A DNA stretch of 64,000 nt, taken from positions 31,346,283 to 31,410,282 of the forward strand of contig OU612066.1 in NCBI GenBank assembly GCA_914767715.1. Direction: 5' to 3'. This document shows positions 25,401-37,767 of this stretch, piece after piece. The position numbers were made by a program, and so were the translations under genes. The notes beneath the pieces are model-generated. The model saw nothing but the letters and a program-made list of their open reading frames with translations. It made no database searches and was not told where the DNA came from. The DNA is from Membranipora membranacea (lineage: Eukaryota > Bryozoa > Gymnolaemata > Cheilostomatida > Membraniporidae). Each line of letters starts with the position of its first letter. Positions within the stretch are counted from its first letter, which is position 1.

Positions 25401-28400
25401 AAATGAGCCGAGGTGGCTCATGAGCCATAGGTTGGGCACCCCTGGACTAAGGTATGACACCAGTAGAGAAAATTCGTACTGTAATTCCAGTAGGACATTA
25501 GCATGGCTGATTTCCCTGCACTTGTAAAATGTGTGCAGGCTGTTACTTTTTGACATCATAATGTAAAGAAGATTTCTCTATCTACAATCTACATCATCAG
25601 AATTTAGGGTTTATCTCCACTTGAACTATTACTGTATATGTAAATATTGCCTAGTTACTTAGCACAAAATAAATCCAGGAGTTTAAAGAATGGGTTGTAA
25701 CAGGAGTAAGCTATACTGAATCCAAATTTAGAGATAATTATGCAGGTTGGCGAAGCTCTGACGCTCAGCCTTTAAGTTGTTGTCAAAAATGCCTGGATCA
25801 AAATATCTTATTATCAATTTATGTACGATGTGGAAAATTATTCTCTGAACGTCATGCCAGATTTTCCACAAGAATTTGAATGTAAAATATTTTGCATTCA
25901 CAAATATTTTGCAGGCATGATAACGCGTATTTACAGAATGTTTCACAAATACAGCTAAACAACAACAGGAGTGATTCTGATGATATTCAATAACAGTTTC
26001 ATAATTCCTCGCCACAGTAGGAGATATATATATGCATAACTAAAATATATCTGTGAACAAAATAGCGATGTTGACACCTAAACTAATAAATAATGATCAT
26101 TCTATGATTTATAAATATTACATTTCATCTATGGCACCTTCACCTCAGTAAATGAAGCCTGGATCATTTCATAACTCCATCCCAACCAAATGTCAGGAAT
26201 TCCTCATTAGCTACTGTTTACGCCCTTTTGTGGTTGAAATTTTAATTCCTTATTCCTGTCAAATCCGTGAATGTGACACCAAATACATAAGTTTGAAAAG
26301 TATTTTTAAATTAATTACAAACATATTATAATCTAACACAATGTGGCCCACCACGAGATTGTATGAATCAAGCAGTAAACGTTTTCTCAATACTATGGAG
26401 GAAAGGCTTTTCTGAGTAATATTTAATCATCTTATTTTTAAATAAGAACCAAGTGATCCTAGGGATGATGTTTATACTCCCAATGTCCATCAATGCTTAA
26501 TTTGTGCTTTGAGAGCTTTCTCCGGTGTTACTTACGTTTAACTGACACAGTTAGTACCAAGACTTCTCCGGTTGAAAATCAACTTAATTACAACTTTAAG
26601 TGGACTCTTTTTAAATCAAGCTACTGATGTTTGTCCAAAGCCCGGTCTTTTTTGCAAGATTTAGCTAGATAATTAGTTGATAATCGTTCATCCGCTTGTA
26701 TTTTTCACTGCCAGACAAACCAAAGTCTGACTTTAATGACTAATTTAACACCCACGACACCGACTACATAGTCTCAGGCGGCATGCACGCTAACCAACTA
26801 AATCGGATTCCAGAACAATCCCAACACAAATCATTATTAGATTGTTTTTGCAACCATAAGCTGCATTTTATGAGTAATATTATATGAATGGAAAGTCTCA
26901 TTTATGGAGACAAATTATGTCATGAATGATGCACCAACTGCAAAATAGGTTAATCCAAATATTTCTGCTGATAAGTTATTGGAAACTATGTGCAAATCTG
27001 TACTGATGCTACGACCTTGTGGTGAGATTGTGTTTCCACTTCCTCTAATGACACATTTTACCATGATCACTTTGTCTGAAAAAATATACAGCCATGTGTG
27101 TCATTCAAGTAAATTTTACGTTATCAAAACAAAGTTGGAGTTATCCTGACCCAGTTGGTTTCACTTTGTGGGAGATTCAGACTTAGGATAGCACGTGTCA
27201 CGCTCTCTCTCTCTAGTGCTGCATGGTTGTTATTCATTTCATAAGGGGGCGAGTTATGGACACCTTCATAATATTGCCATGTTTACACCTGTTTATTTAC
27301 TTTTGCTCATACGTTATTTAATCATACTTGCGCTGCTCTCAATAATTCATGTGTTTTGCAATATTTAGTAAACGAGTTTCCTGTTTAATAACAGTAATGA
27401 GATCAGTAAAACAGTTATTTTTAACTGGAAAACAGCCATAAATATCTATCTGAAATATTGAATTTCAAGATAAAGAGGGAAAAGGGCCATCAGTGTCTGT
27501 GCATGTGGTATGGACAAGTAGGACGTAAGTAGCTTGGCGTATTTACTTTTAAAAGTTAATTTTAAAAGGCTTAATCACTAGTTTGATTTTAATAGACCAT
27601 CTGTGGGCTCAGACAAATGTCTCTGTTGAGTTTCCTCCTAAAAAACCTGACCATTGAGAATGATCTGTATAAAAAACACAGCTTAAATTAAGCTGTATCA
27701 AATCACACCAACCAAGCCAATTAAAAAGCAACAGTAAAAAGCTGTTAGCCTAGCGTACTCAATGGTAGTTTACCTGTACTTCTCAACTATAGGCGAGTCT
27801 TTGCTCCTCCATCTCCATTTGGCATGGCAGCTGCGGCTTTCTAAATCAGCTTAGAGTTGCATTCCTGAAATTTTGTGGTGAAATTTTACATCTATATAAT
27901 TAGAAGCTATCTAAGGCTAGGTAACTTTCTAATCTCATTATATCGATATGGCACCTGGCAGAGGCAAACCTGCAATGCTATTATGTCACTATTTCCCAAC
28001 CAAGGAATGTGACGAAGCAACCTTTCAACTCATTATTTCGTCAGTGTTTGCGCTCTCCAAACTTAGGCGACTCTAGTTTTTTCGGATTAGCTAAATTTAA
28101 TTCCTGGAAATGTTGAATCCAGTGAAAAAGGTGACATATTTATTAGCTTGGGACGCATCTTATTTTCTCTTTTTTTAAGCTGGCCACCTTTAATGTTTAA
28201 GATTAATAATAAGATAGCATACTGCTGTTACCAACGATGATTCAAAACTAGAATCACAACAAGTGTGGTAATTGATAAATCTTCTCTTCAAGACTTTCAT
28301 CACACAGAGTAGTACGGTACTTTGACATTTTTCAATCTAAAAAAGGAAAATATGTTCATTGATGCAATATTGGTGTTGCTTTATTTAGCTCATTGCCTTT

Positions 28401-31400
28401 TCCTGGGCAACAATAACTAGAACGCTTATGGAAACAGAAAGTATGCGTTTTTGGCTGAAGCCTGATTGCAGTAAGCGCCCTGCTTCGCCTTCCTTCCCTG
28501 TCCATACCCTGTATAACCAGGGAGGGTGGGACATCCGTCCACCCTCCTTAGTATAACCTAACCATAAATCAGGGTGAAATTGTTGGGAGTTATCTTCTTG
28601 CAATGAATCTCTGTATTATTTTTAGGCTGCATGCGGGCAGATGCACCGAACTAGACAGATAACTCGTGCTTTAGCATCTATTTTGGGGATCCTGTGGGTG
28701 GGGTTGTATCGTACTTTTTCTCACGGATAATTTCTTCAAAATCCCATAATTCTCTATTTACTAGCTGACTTATAATGTTTACATTACATTGTCAAAAACA
28801 GAAGTAATCGCTTGTAGATACCGCTACCTAAAATAAAAAACGAATTTCAAACTGTTCATATGTCCCAAGTACCATTCCTTTACACCTGATGTTGAGGGTG
28901 GTACTTGATGGTTTCGTAAATTATCAATAGGATCTCAGGCTTCTTGCATGGTAAGGTAATAATGAAAAGAACAATATTTAGTAACAGATTAGTCTATAAT
29001 TACGTTCATATCACTTGACCAAAAGTAATCAAACAAAAGTTTTTGCCCACAAGTATAGCACCAGCTTATTGTTACTGTTATGTTATATTGACTATTAATC
29101 CACTTGATGTAAACATCACCATCTCACCCCATACCTCCAGGGGTTATGTTTACATACTGCTAAACAAATCAAAATTACATGTTTTTTGAGCAAATCGCTA
29201 GTTTCATAGTACATAATGTAGGCTATGGTGTTGATAGTGGACACTCGGGTGTATTATTATAGTGTTGATTCATATTCGGCCTTCTAAATTATGTCTCTCT
29301 GGTCATCCCTGACACTGCATGCAGGAAACGTGGTGCCAATCGTAGCATAGTAGCATCATACAGAAACAAATTTTGGGAGTAGCACAACATCGATTCTAGT
29401 CTGAAGCCAAACATCCTCCTCCCCACTTCCTCAGTTACGCAGAAGAGCTCTCAGAGTTCATTGGCCTCACCTGCTAAATATTGTCTAAAATCGACCAAAA
29501 ATGAGGTTTTTATTATCTCAAACAAGCTATTGTCACAACTCGTACCAATTGTTGTCAAGTCTATGTCTATCACCATTGTCTATCACCAAGATTAAATAAT
29601 CACTGGTTCATTGTTGACTATCAAAATTGTGACTGTTTGTGCTCAAAATCATATCACTTCTCTTCTTGAAATCTCAAAACAATAGATGTTGCTGTCATCA
29701 GATTTTGACTTTTGTACATTGTCTTTTTTGCCCAGTCTGTTCAGCCAGTGTGACGAGAGGTACAATCGATTCACTCCTCACTAAGTACCTGTCCCGTCGT
29801 CAGCAGCCTGGCTGGTGTGAAAAACACAAAACATGTCATCCGGTTGATATTATTTAGTAACAATGGCCGTTATTCTCCGGTCGGATGCCCTCGAAAAGAA
29901 TTTGTGGATTACGATAGAAGAATTATTGTAAGATGAAACTTGTAGGCTTGCATTATCTCCTCTTTTCGATTGTCAGACCAAAGCTGTGATATGTTGCTTG
30001 ACAAGAGATCTTGAATTTCAAAGACTTGCCTCATATTTTCCGTTACATTTGCCCATGGCGATGATTAGAATTACAAATGATAGTATCATAACAAGGCTAT
30101 GACGTTCCTCACAAACAAGTCTAGTGTAGTATTCAAAATATCGCACCTAACTTGGCTTACTTACTTAATGACTGTCTGACAAGTTTCTCAATGTGAAAAT
30201 TGTCTTACTTTTTAGTCCAGAGGCCAGGGGCCGTGGCATTTTTTTACAACTACAAAAAAGTCTCCTATATAATTGAGCAAAGTAATTATGATATGGATTA
30301 TATTTTGTCCCCATATGGACAAGCGTTAGAGAAAATGGTTTGTCTGCGAATACTACTTCCCACCTCAACTGGTAACTGCCAATATTGCTGTGAATTTATC
30401 TCAAATTATAGGGCAATTTTATTGTTATTGGAGTTAAAGATTAAATCAATTACCAAACGGAACTTTGTCATTCCATGATAGCTAAAACCAGTGCCCACTC
30501 TTTGCCATTTGTTCTGTCAACAGTCAATGATTTCAGAGCTGCCAGTCTTCATCCAATGTAGACACATATTCATATAAAAATTCTCCATAATTTCAAGACA
30601 GAAAGCTGTGACAAACATGTTTTGACACAACTTGCTTTGCAACTGTTCTGTCTCGTCATCACTCATTGACCTCCGGTCCCATCATATTATGAATCGTTGA
30701 CAACCAGATGACAGATTTTATGAATGAATATTCTTCTCAATGATTTCCCTGAGACTAACGGATTAGCTTGTGGAGGTAACTTGAACTAGACTCTCACAGT
30801 GCTAAATTCAACCGCAGCTGAATGCCACAATACACCTGGGGGGGGGGGGCTGTCCACAGTGTATGAGATAGAATACATGTCTACCCATCCGGTGGTATAT
30901 TCATTGTGTACCAAGGAAATTCTTTTTTTTGCATTTGAGACATACAATATGTCAAGACCAAGCAAAACATGCCGTTTTTATTATTTTGGTAATACATGCA
31001 CTGTAAGTTGTTTTTTGTTTGTTGTTTATGCATATAAAATTAGTTTACAATCAAAGATCAGCTCAAACGTTGAAAAAATTTTTAAAAATTTGCTCTAGAA
31101 TTCCATCCAACCTAGCTTATAGAATAATACTTGAAGTTTAGTACCATGTAAATTTTGTTTATAGTTATGATTTCAAACTTTGTCCCCAAACAGATTCTGA
31201 TTGACAGCACTGACTAATTAGCACAGAACTAATTTAAAATGTGTCAACTGTCAAAACCTTATCAGTTTCACCATTTGCTGTGTGTTTAACAGCATTGTGC
31301 TGTGTTTTTGTGGTAAGGAAAGTGCTGTTTTAAGAGTCATGCTACCAGAAAATAGACACCTAAGCAATGATATTACAATTTAAATATTTGTGGATGCTAA

Positions 31401-34400
31401 AACAAGGCTTATAGCATTTTTAATTACCGCAATATTGGAAAAATTTGATGCGGTGGGTTGGTATTTACTGTGGCGTGTGTCATTATTGTCATATATTTGG
31501 CTTAGATTTTGCACTCACATCAGCATCTCGAAGAAATATGTATATGATAACATAAGACTCCTTATTTGAACTCTTCATGATTCAGACAATCCCCGACTAA
31601 TGAGGCCAAACTCGCCTGGAATCTCACGCCTTGTCCGACTGCCAAGGACGTGGTACATATCTCATAACTTCTCCTCACAATAACAAGTGTGAAATGATGG
31701 ACTAGCGGTCTGGGTCATCCTCTGTTGTTATCCATCAGATGTTGCATGATTGTTTAGATAAGAAACAAAAGATAAACTTATTGATCAGGCTATGTTTGTA
31801 TGCGGGTGGGCGCAGAGCAAAGGTAAATTCTGCGTGTCGATTTTATTGAATTGTGGACAGCCCTCAAGTGCTGTTCACATTATACATTGAATTATTTGAT
31901 GCTAATTTTCAGCACCTCCCATGCTCCTCGTTCAATAAAGTCAAAGTTTCTTTCACAAGTTAAAACTTCCTTAGATCAAATCGGGTCATATCCTATATAT
32001 ATAAAGATAGCAGTGCCCTAAATTCCGCAGCCGATAATCTGTCAGGGTGTACAACTAAAACTTTGGTGTCAGCTACGTCTGTATTCATCATGACACATAA
32101 TGACTTAGGCACAGGGGGTCCAGATTTTTCGACCGTAGTAATCTAAAATCCTTAGAAGGTGTGGAATTCCGTCAACTTCAATCTGCCTAAGGAACAATTT
32201 CGCACCTACTTGTTAGTGGCACTGACTTTGCAACTTCCATTCTTCAATGGAAATCTACCTTACCGTGATTTTACACTTTCCATTGATCCTCATCTGAGAC
32301 ATGTTGATTGTGTTCTGTTTGTGACACTTTCGAAAAATAACTGACAACAGCTGAAAATGTTTTTTGAGCGGTATGTATTTCACAACAGAGGCATTATCCC
32401 AAGCTGTGACCACTTACCCTTCCCACTTCTTTACACAATATTTTCTGTTTACAAGCCAGAGAACCATAGTCCATATCTAACGTGGGAAAATAACCATGTG
32501 GAACTTTTTCATATATCTTAAAGGGTCTGATTGCACCTGTTATTGGAAAGACACAATCCTTGACGAATGTCACCAACTTACCTCTACTTCCACTTTTTTA
32601 TTTTGTTTATGAGAGGAAATAACTTGACGTAATCATTCAACAAATCGTAATATGTGACCATTTCTTTCAATTCCGGTGATATCTCGTGTTTGTTGAAAAT
32701 TCTCGAATGACGCACAATTCACCGTTGCTAGAGAAAGAACTTTAGACCTAAAAACTGCAAAAGAATTCAGTGTCACAGTGCCTTGGGGAGATTCTCAAAT
32801 TTATGATGAGACAAGTTAACCTGAGGGATTTTTCAATTGGAAAGAGTGATGATTTTTAAAGCAAATAATTATCACCATTACTTCTCTCAAAATTATTGTT
32901 CATTTGTTCTTTAAATTAGACAATTTTTTTCTCAAATCGTTGACTCAGAACATAGATAGTTCCATCGATGAGTGGGCAATTTGAGAACCAGACCCTAGCA
33001 GATTTTGCACACTTACTGTTTTACCAGCGATTTTGGCTTGGCTTGGCTGGATTTTGAACAACCCCCCCTGGACCTGTATTGTTCTGTTTATCTCTTTTTA
33101 TCTAGGCACAATGTGGTAAAGATGTACTGGTAGCTGGGGATCCTGAAAGAATAGCGATGAAAAAAGTGGAGGATGACGGGGGTATAATTTACCACCCGAA
33201 CTTCATCAAGTTTCTCGTGAGTTGTTGTTACATTGAGGCTATCTGTATCATCTCGCACATTGACAGAATAAATGAAAACCAGGTATTGTGTTTACCTCTT
33301 AGGCAATGCTGTTTTAGCACTGTCTACCAACATGACTGGTATTGACCTGTCTTGGCCAGGCCATAGTTTGTGGCAGTCCATGTGTCAGCCATATGGATAC
33401 TCAACACCTTGACTATATCTGGGAAATCATTGAGGCTATTTGAGCAAAATTAAATCCTTGTTTTTCAATTATTTTGTTTTTAAGACAGGCCAATTTATGA
33501 CAATTTAGTAATGAAACAAAGCTCCAGTACCATCAGAACCTATTCTTCTGGTATAATTACTTTATGTGTGAGACAGTTTGAGGGTTTTGAAACTGAGCTA
33601 AACTCCGAACACTTTCATATCACGTTTGCTGGCACGCAGTTTTGCTCGCCAAACACACTTTAAGCATCCTCATTCCAAAGCCTCAAAGTCATCTAACCTT
33701 TCTCTTGGCAGCATTACAATTCTGATTGAAAAAGTAAGACAAATTCATATCATTTGTAACGCTGCCTAAAATTGAATTGCGTAGCCGTAGGTAGTACTTT
33801 TAGAGAGCAGCAATGTTTATATTTACATATGGTTAATCTTCCTTATTGCGTAAGCGCTTGTAATGAAAGTTTATGTCTCAAAGAGCATCCAGGGTATATT
33901 ATGACATCATTCAGTGTGGCAGCGCATCACATAAAGTAATGTTTTCCCATTCAGATTCTACCGAGCTTGATGATAGTTGGGCTAATGTAATTATAGCTGT
34001 GTTATGACCAGAATGTTGTTCGAGTTTATGGTTGTAGTGTAGGCGTTTGTGTTTACTCCGAGAGCCTTGAGAGAGTTTTTTCGCTTGCGTTGGCAGCGTG
34101 TGATGGTTACTCCGCTGCGTCTGTTCATAAACATACTAATATTTTACTTTTTTTATGCTCAAAGTTCTCGTGATAGATAATCAAGGAAGTGATGACGTGA
34201 TCTGAGATCTATTAGTCTTTAATATGCAGCTTGTCATGACATGGAGACTGAAAATGAGTTAATTATCGCTTAATTCTCAAGACTTGTCAGCCATTATTCA
34301 CTTTTTATTAGCTTAAGTAAATTAGCCGTGTGTTTGGGGCGGTGGTGGAACAACCACCCTCCCAAACCTGCCCCCAAATTAGCTGTGTCGATGCTAAGGC

Positions 34401-37400
34401 TAATCACCACACAGTAAACAACAGTTTCCAGTTACGCAGCGAATGAACAGACCACTTCCATACCTCAGTATAGAATTATGAATCCTCGGAGGATGGATGT
34501 GATTCATCTGTGCTCAAATCTACAAGGTGTCAAACTTCCTAATCTTGTTAGGGCTATCTGCATCATAGCCCTGAGTTCCTTTCGGTGTAGCTCATTTGGT
34601 GGTTAGTCTTTGTTACACCCCCCCCCCCCTCCAAGTTTCACTTGGCTCAATGTCTTTTGAGATTCAGCTAAGGAACTTCTCATGCCAGTGAGTCTAGGTT
34701 TTGTTGCTCTATTGCACAATATTGTGATGACAAGGGGGCCCAAATACTTAACCATGGTAAACAAGGTTTTTACATACTTAAAAAAGGCAGGTTTTAAATG
34801 TGTGTGACAATAAAAAAATTTAATATTGTAGGCAATGACAAATAAACAAAGGTGAAATAATTAAGTACTCTTTCCTATAGTATAGTATAGAACTAATTTA
34901 CAAGGAAATGCAATTACAATTTCTGAAATTACAAACAAAGTGACCAAACTCATTAGTGAACCCATTGGGCACATCACCAAAATTCTAATTATGATTGAAC
35001 GAGTCAATTGTCTCCAATTATAAATCTTGATTTCTTAGCCTCATGGGTAGAAACAAAACATAATACTGCATGCTAAATTTAGTTTGGTGGTAGATCAGAT
35101 GTTTAAAAAGCCCAGAAATAAGACCTGTGCAGTATACACCATTTGTAACCTCAGATATCAACATGATTGAAGAAACTTAGTGGCCCTGCAGTGCTGGAAA
35201 ATAGCATGATTTCTTCATTGACATTTGTATATCAGAGTGGTGTGCTGACTGCTTCATTCTATATCATCGCACTTGAAAAATCTAGATGATCGTGGGAGAT
35301 ATCCATGTTCGGGTGGGTTGATTGATACTAAACCGCCCAAGTTTGAATAAAGGCATACGTACAGCCAGGTACTAAGATCGTGTGGGCTATTCATGATACT
35401 TCTGTATTGGGTGAGAAAAACATGGCTCTATTAATTCTGCATTGGTTCAATTTTCATGAATGAAGTCATAGTTACAAGATTGATGACCCCAGGCGATGTC
35501 CGGCTTCATTGACATCGAATAAAGTGCATCACAGATGTTCAATAATCATAAATCATCATTTGGTAGATTGGTTCGCCCTGTTTCTTCAGACGTTTAATAG
35601 TTATCAAAGAGGAGACGTAGATGGCTGTTCTACAAATTGAAATGAACCCATATCAAAGAAAAAGGGTGTCTTTTCTTCGCTAGACAGAGGAATAAATTAA
35701 AACTTGAGCTGTTAATATACAAAGCTAGAAAATCAACAGTTTTCTCTAATTTCTTTACCGATCATGCCGGCTACTTGGGGTCAACGTTTCGTTCTTCTGC
35801 AGACCCATATGTAATACAGAAAGCAGTTATGTTTGTCAGCCCTTCTGTCTACCTGGTGATGGTATTGGAGTGTTGACCTACATGACTACATGACAATCCT
35901 AGTTATTGATACAGGTTCTCACTTGATCACGTCTAACGGAGAATTATTTGTCCAGTGATATAATGTATGTGCCATGTGCTTTACCATGATATCTGGTATA
36001 CCGATAGATTGTCTACAGCGTCATCAATCAGATAGAGCCAGTTCTCCCTCGGACCATATAACAGGTGTGCACAATTATCGACTTTAGCAAACAGAAATTG
36101 AAAATCGGATCAATTCAACCTTCAATCCGCCAAAAAATTGTAAGCCTAGTGTGACACTGTGCCGGTTTCTGCTCCTTGTAATCCTTTGCTGATATCCGTA
36201 GAGTTTGATGATCCGCTATGAGAGTATGTTTCATACTGAGATTTAGAGTTTGACTCTAGGTGCGGGTGCATGCCAATAATTTGTAGTTTAAGTCTGTCAC
36301 TAATCTTCTTATGATCAGATCTATAACCATAATCAGCTCTCTCTCTCTCTCTCGCTTCCTGTCCAGATATTAAACCTAAGACCTTACTACCTACGTCTTA
36401 ACCATGGCATCAGTCACCGTTACATCCTTATTGACATTTACTTATTTTGTTGTTTACTTTTGGTAGTTTCCAGGTAGATCTCTTGACTTTTCCCCTGGTT
36501 AATAATCTCGCCCTTGATGTCCAACAGATCAAGTGTTTTGACACTAATACAAGGATATACATTATGGATATGTCAGGGTAGGATATGACAAGTTTTGTCA
36601 TTGGGGAGAGGCAGCACTTGCATTGGAAACATTTTTTGTTGATTTCTCGGTTTCTTCGACTTGATTTGATTTTTCTGTTTCCGGAAAATCCTGATATTTT
36701 TCTGTCGGACAGGAAGATTCCACCACTTTATTATTTTGATAAGAAAGATTTCATCAATTCGGTTGCCTATCCAGGGTTATCCAGAAATCCCAATCGTAGG
36801 AGTGCAGTGGCTTAAGAAGATTTCTAAACCATATTTTGTTGTTATTATTGGTCACCGTGGTTGTCATCAATTGGGGTTTCTATTCAATAACAGGATTTCT
36901 GTGAATTTGAGGCGAGTCATATGTCACAGAATTTACTTTTGTATACAAGATCATAGATATCTATCTATAGGCTCTGGTCATATGAGGTATTATTGGTATC
37001 ATCAAATCTCTTACGTAGTTCCTGAAACTGCATCAATGTTTAGACCAGGTGCGACCAGGAAGTGTCACCGGCCACCAGGTTCTCACTGTTTTCCGCAGTG
37101 TGGTGGACCAGTATAGAGTGATACAAAGAGAACATCCTCCACCGGAGGCTCTCAGCTGTTTGTTTACTCCAAACTTTTTATAATCGGATAACAGGCACTG
37201 ATTTCACATATACAGAGTGTCACCAGGAATAAGCAGGCCTTCTGGTGCAAAGTAACAGATTTTGTAGATATCTAGTTATTCTCGCTAGGTGACAGTTTGA
37301 TCACGCTCATATTTGAACAGAAACAGTCACAATGTAGCAATCTTCCATTACATTAGAAGTTGGTGCGGATTGTTTAAAAATAATTGTTTGATATGTATAA

Positions 37401-37509
37401 TACAATCGTAATATATGTGTTAATGGTTGATTTCAATATGTTTTAGGATGGAATGGCTGATGAATGCAAAGTTGACAAGATTAAACGAGAACCTTTCTGC
37501 TCCAAGTAG
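16164..37509 (+). CDS. Malate/L-lactate dehydrogenase family 2 (Ldh_2, YjmC/MdhA-like) NAD(P)-dependent oxidoreductase, probably mitochondrial
   Basis: Nine exons give 403 residues: 16164-16440, 16792-17042, 17630-17683, 18163-18264, 21239-21374, 21843-21964, 23543-23638, 33106-33216 and 37447-37509 (stop TAG). All phases agree. Family landmarks in order are RGHYSHGVNR (about 82-91), NNSNHYGIAGMY (155-166), FLGTNPITCAAP, DMATTAVAQGK, a GWG..AEGQ block, LYPLGG and GYKGSGLAMMVE (275 on), then VAGDPER near the C-terminus. Members reduce or oxidise 2-hydroxy/2-oxo acids with NAD(P) and are unrelated to classical LDH/MDH. The first 34 residues are basic and Ser/Thr-rich without acids, like a mitochondrial presequence. 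A second Met at position 35 could start a cytosolic form. The exact substrate cannot be read from sequence. CDS is 1.2 kb in a 21-kb gene. Confidence 0.92.
16792..18264 (+). CDS. Dehydrogenase exons 2-4: cofactor-binding core
   Basis: Exons 16792-17042, 17630-17683 and 18163-18264 encode residues 93-228, the most conserved part of the protein, with NSNHYG, NTSPFLVPT and the GTNPI...DMATT segment. Junction phases are 1, 0 and 0. The introns between them hold two palindromic mini-elements. Confidence 0.9.
17419..17486. mobile_element. 68-bp palindromic mini-element, TA-flanked (copy 2)
   Basis: The ends GCCTGTCTTGACAAGC and GCTTGTTAGGACAGGC are near-perfect inverted repeats. They match the copy at 1686-1734, and TA lies directly outside each end. 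The longer centre contains its own GGTTGG/CCAACC pairing. It sits in dehydrogenase intron 2. Confidence 0.6.
17876..17917. repeat. Imperfect hairpin of the ACCAGGGAG family
   Basis: Left arm TACCAGGTAGTTTGG pairs with right arm CCAAACTCCCTGGTGT around an 11-base centre. The CCAGGGAG core recalls the hairpins at 19270 and 28512. It lies in dehydrogenase intron 3. Confidence 0.45.
19270..19310. repeat. 41-bp hairpin with perfect 13-bp arms
   Basis: ACCAGGGAGGGTG at 19270-19282 and its exact complement at 19298-19310 flank a 15-base centre, in dehydrogenase intron 4. The same arm sequence recurs at 28512 and, less perfectly, at 59238. Confidence 0.55.
21239..23638 (+). CDS. Dehydrogenase exons 5-7
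   Basis: Exons 21239-21374, 21843-21964 and 23543-23638 encode residues 229-346: IEVASRKEQDVPAGWG, LYPLGG, the hallmark GYKGSGLAMMVEILCGILSG, and then CFIALDPAVFAPGF. Junctions are phase 1 (A plus GT gives serine) and phase 0. Confidence 0.9.
21415..21590. repeat. Possible pogo-like terminal repeat remnant
   Basis: The motif CTGAATTAA (or its complement) recurs about six times in 170 bases just after dehydrogenase exon 5, mixed with GAGGACCACA-type sequence. This layout resembles internal repeats near the ends of pogo/Tigger-type elements in invertebrates. No matching opposite end was found, so the call is weak. Confidence 0.3.
24943..24950. repeat. Left target-site duplication GACTAAGG
   Basis: The eight bases directly before the MITE are repeated exactly at 25445-25452, directly after it. 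An 8-bp duplication is the hallmark of hAT transposition. Confidence 0.9.
24951..25444. mobile_element. hAT-type non-autonomous element (MITE), 494 bp
   Basis: The left end is CAGGGGTGCCCAACCTTTTC and the right end is GGTTGGGCACCCCTG, an inverted repeat of about 15 bases that begins with CAGGGGTG as in many hAT elements. The flanking GACTAAGG duplications are identical, so both boundaries are exact. Subterminal GAGCCAT/ATGGCTC words repeat near both ends (possible transposase-binding sites). No open frame resembles a transposase. It lies inside dehydrogenase intron 7. Confidence 0.92.
25445..25452. repeat. Right target-site duplication GACTAAGG
   Basis: Exact copy of 24943-24950, abutting the right terminal repeat of the MITE. 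Confidence 0.9.
28512..28556. repeat. Imperfect hairpin of the ACCAGGGAGGGTGG family
   Basis: TATAACCAGGGAGGGTGG pairs imperfectly with CCACCCTCCTTAGTATA over a short centre. The arm core matches the hairpin at 19270 almost base for base, supporting a dispersed family. Confidence 0.5.
29736..29857 (+). other. Orphan exon-like segment, unrecognised
   Basis: After a good acceptor (TTTTTTGCCCAG), 38 codons of reasonable composition run to a TAG stop: CSASVTRGTIDSLLTKYLSR, then QQPGW, then four further charged or cysteine-containing positions. It could be the terminal exon of a nested gene, a pseudo-exon or chance. It does not fit the dehydrogenase, whose flanking exons join directly. I do not recognise it. 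Confidence 0.2.
33106..33216 (+). CDS. Dehydrogenase exon 8
   Basis: This encodes 37 residues containing VLVAGDPER and GGIIYHPNFIKFL, the conserved segment near the C-terminus of the Ldh_2 fold. Phase is 0 on both sides; acceptor TCTAG, donor GTGAGT. Confidence 0.9.
33217..37446. other. Dehydrogenase intron 8, about 4.2 kb
   Basis: Contains a hairpin at 34332-34367 (GTTTGGGGCGGTGGTGG against CCACCCTCCCAAAC), a poly-C run near 34620 and a CT microsatellite near 36340. No supportable exon was found, despite two overlapping open frames near 36585-37116. Confidence 0.5.
34332..34367. repeat. 36-bp hairpin
   Basis: GTTTGGGGCGGTGGTGG and CCACCCTCCCAAAC pair around AACAA. The right arm shares CCACCCTCCC with the hairpins at 19270, 28512 and 59238. 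Confidence 0.45.
37447..37509 (+). CDS. Dehydrogenase last exon
   Basis: Twenty codons and TAG. In phase 0 the end reads DGMADECKVDKIKREPFCSK, which continues FIKFL naturally as the final helix of the family. Another frame is also open here, but only phase 0 matches the upstream donor. Confidence 0.8.
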   Translation, partial: DGMADECKVDKIKREPFCSK

Positions 37510-37761
37510 ACCAGAAGAAGGTGGTTCTGGATGAAACAGGGCTGTCTTGAATGAGACCATACCTACGCAGGCAAATATCATATCAGCAGCTTACATAATT
37601 GTGGTTACAGATTAATACTAAAAAATCAAAATATTTGCAAAGCCATTTTCATTGTCATTAGTTGCATTTTTAACATTTTTTATGGCAATCAACACCCCCT
37701 ATTCGGTCAATGATTGATCTAATGTCAAATTTATGGTGCTCTTCATCTTCATATTTTTATC

Positions 37762-37767
37762 AATAAA
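37762..37767 (+). terminator. Polyadenylation signal AATAAA of the dehydrogenase gene
   Basis: Canonical hexamer 253 bases after the stop codon, the first on the plus strand downstream. Confidence 0.7.

Larger units (their letters stand above)
23639..33105. other. Dehydrogenase intron 7, about 9.5 kb
   Basis: The donor GTGAGT at 23639 and acceptor TCTAG before 33106 join in phase 0 (RGLQP to AQCGKDVLVAGDPER). Inside are a hAT-type MITE (24951-25444), a hairpin (28512), a poly-G run near 30840 and one orphan exon-like segment (29736-29857). Otherwise nothing recognisable. Confidence 0.6.

Noticed and set aside
31586-31652. Possible extra dehydrogenase exon (acceptor TTCAG, frame reading ...CPTAKDV, donor GTACAT)
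   Set aside because: Its 67 nt break the phase: after the phase-0 exon 7 it would read TIPD then stop. Exon 7 joins exon 8 directly in phase and gives the expected family spacing between RGLQP and VLVAGDPER.
36585-37116. Two overlapping plus-strand open frames of 76 and 126 codons
   Set aside because: Inside dehydrogenase intron 8, no recognisable domain, and overlapping frames are both open, which suggests chance.
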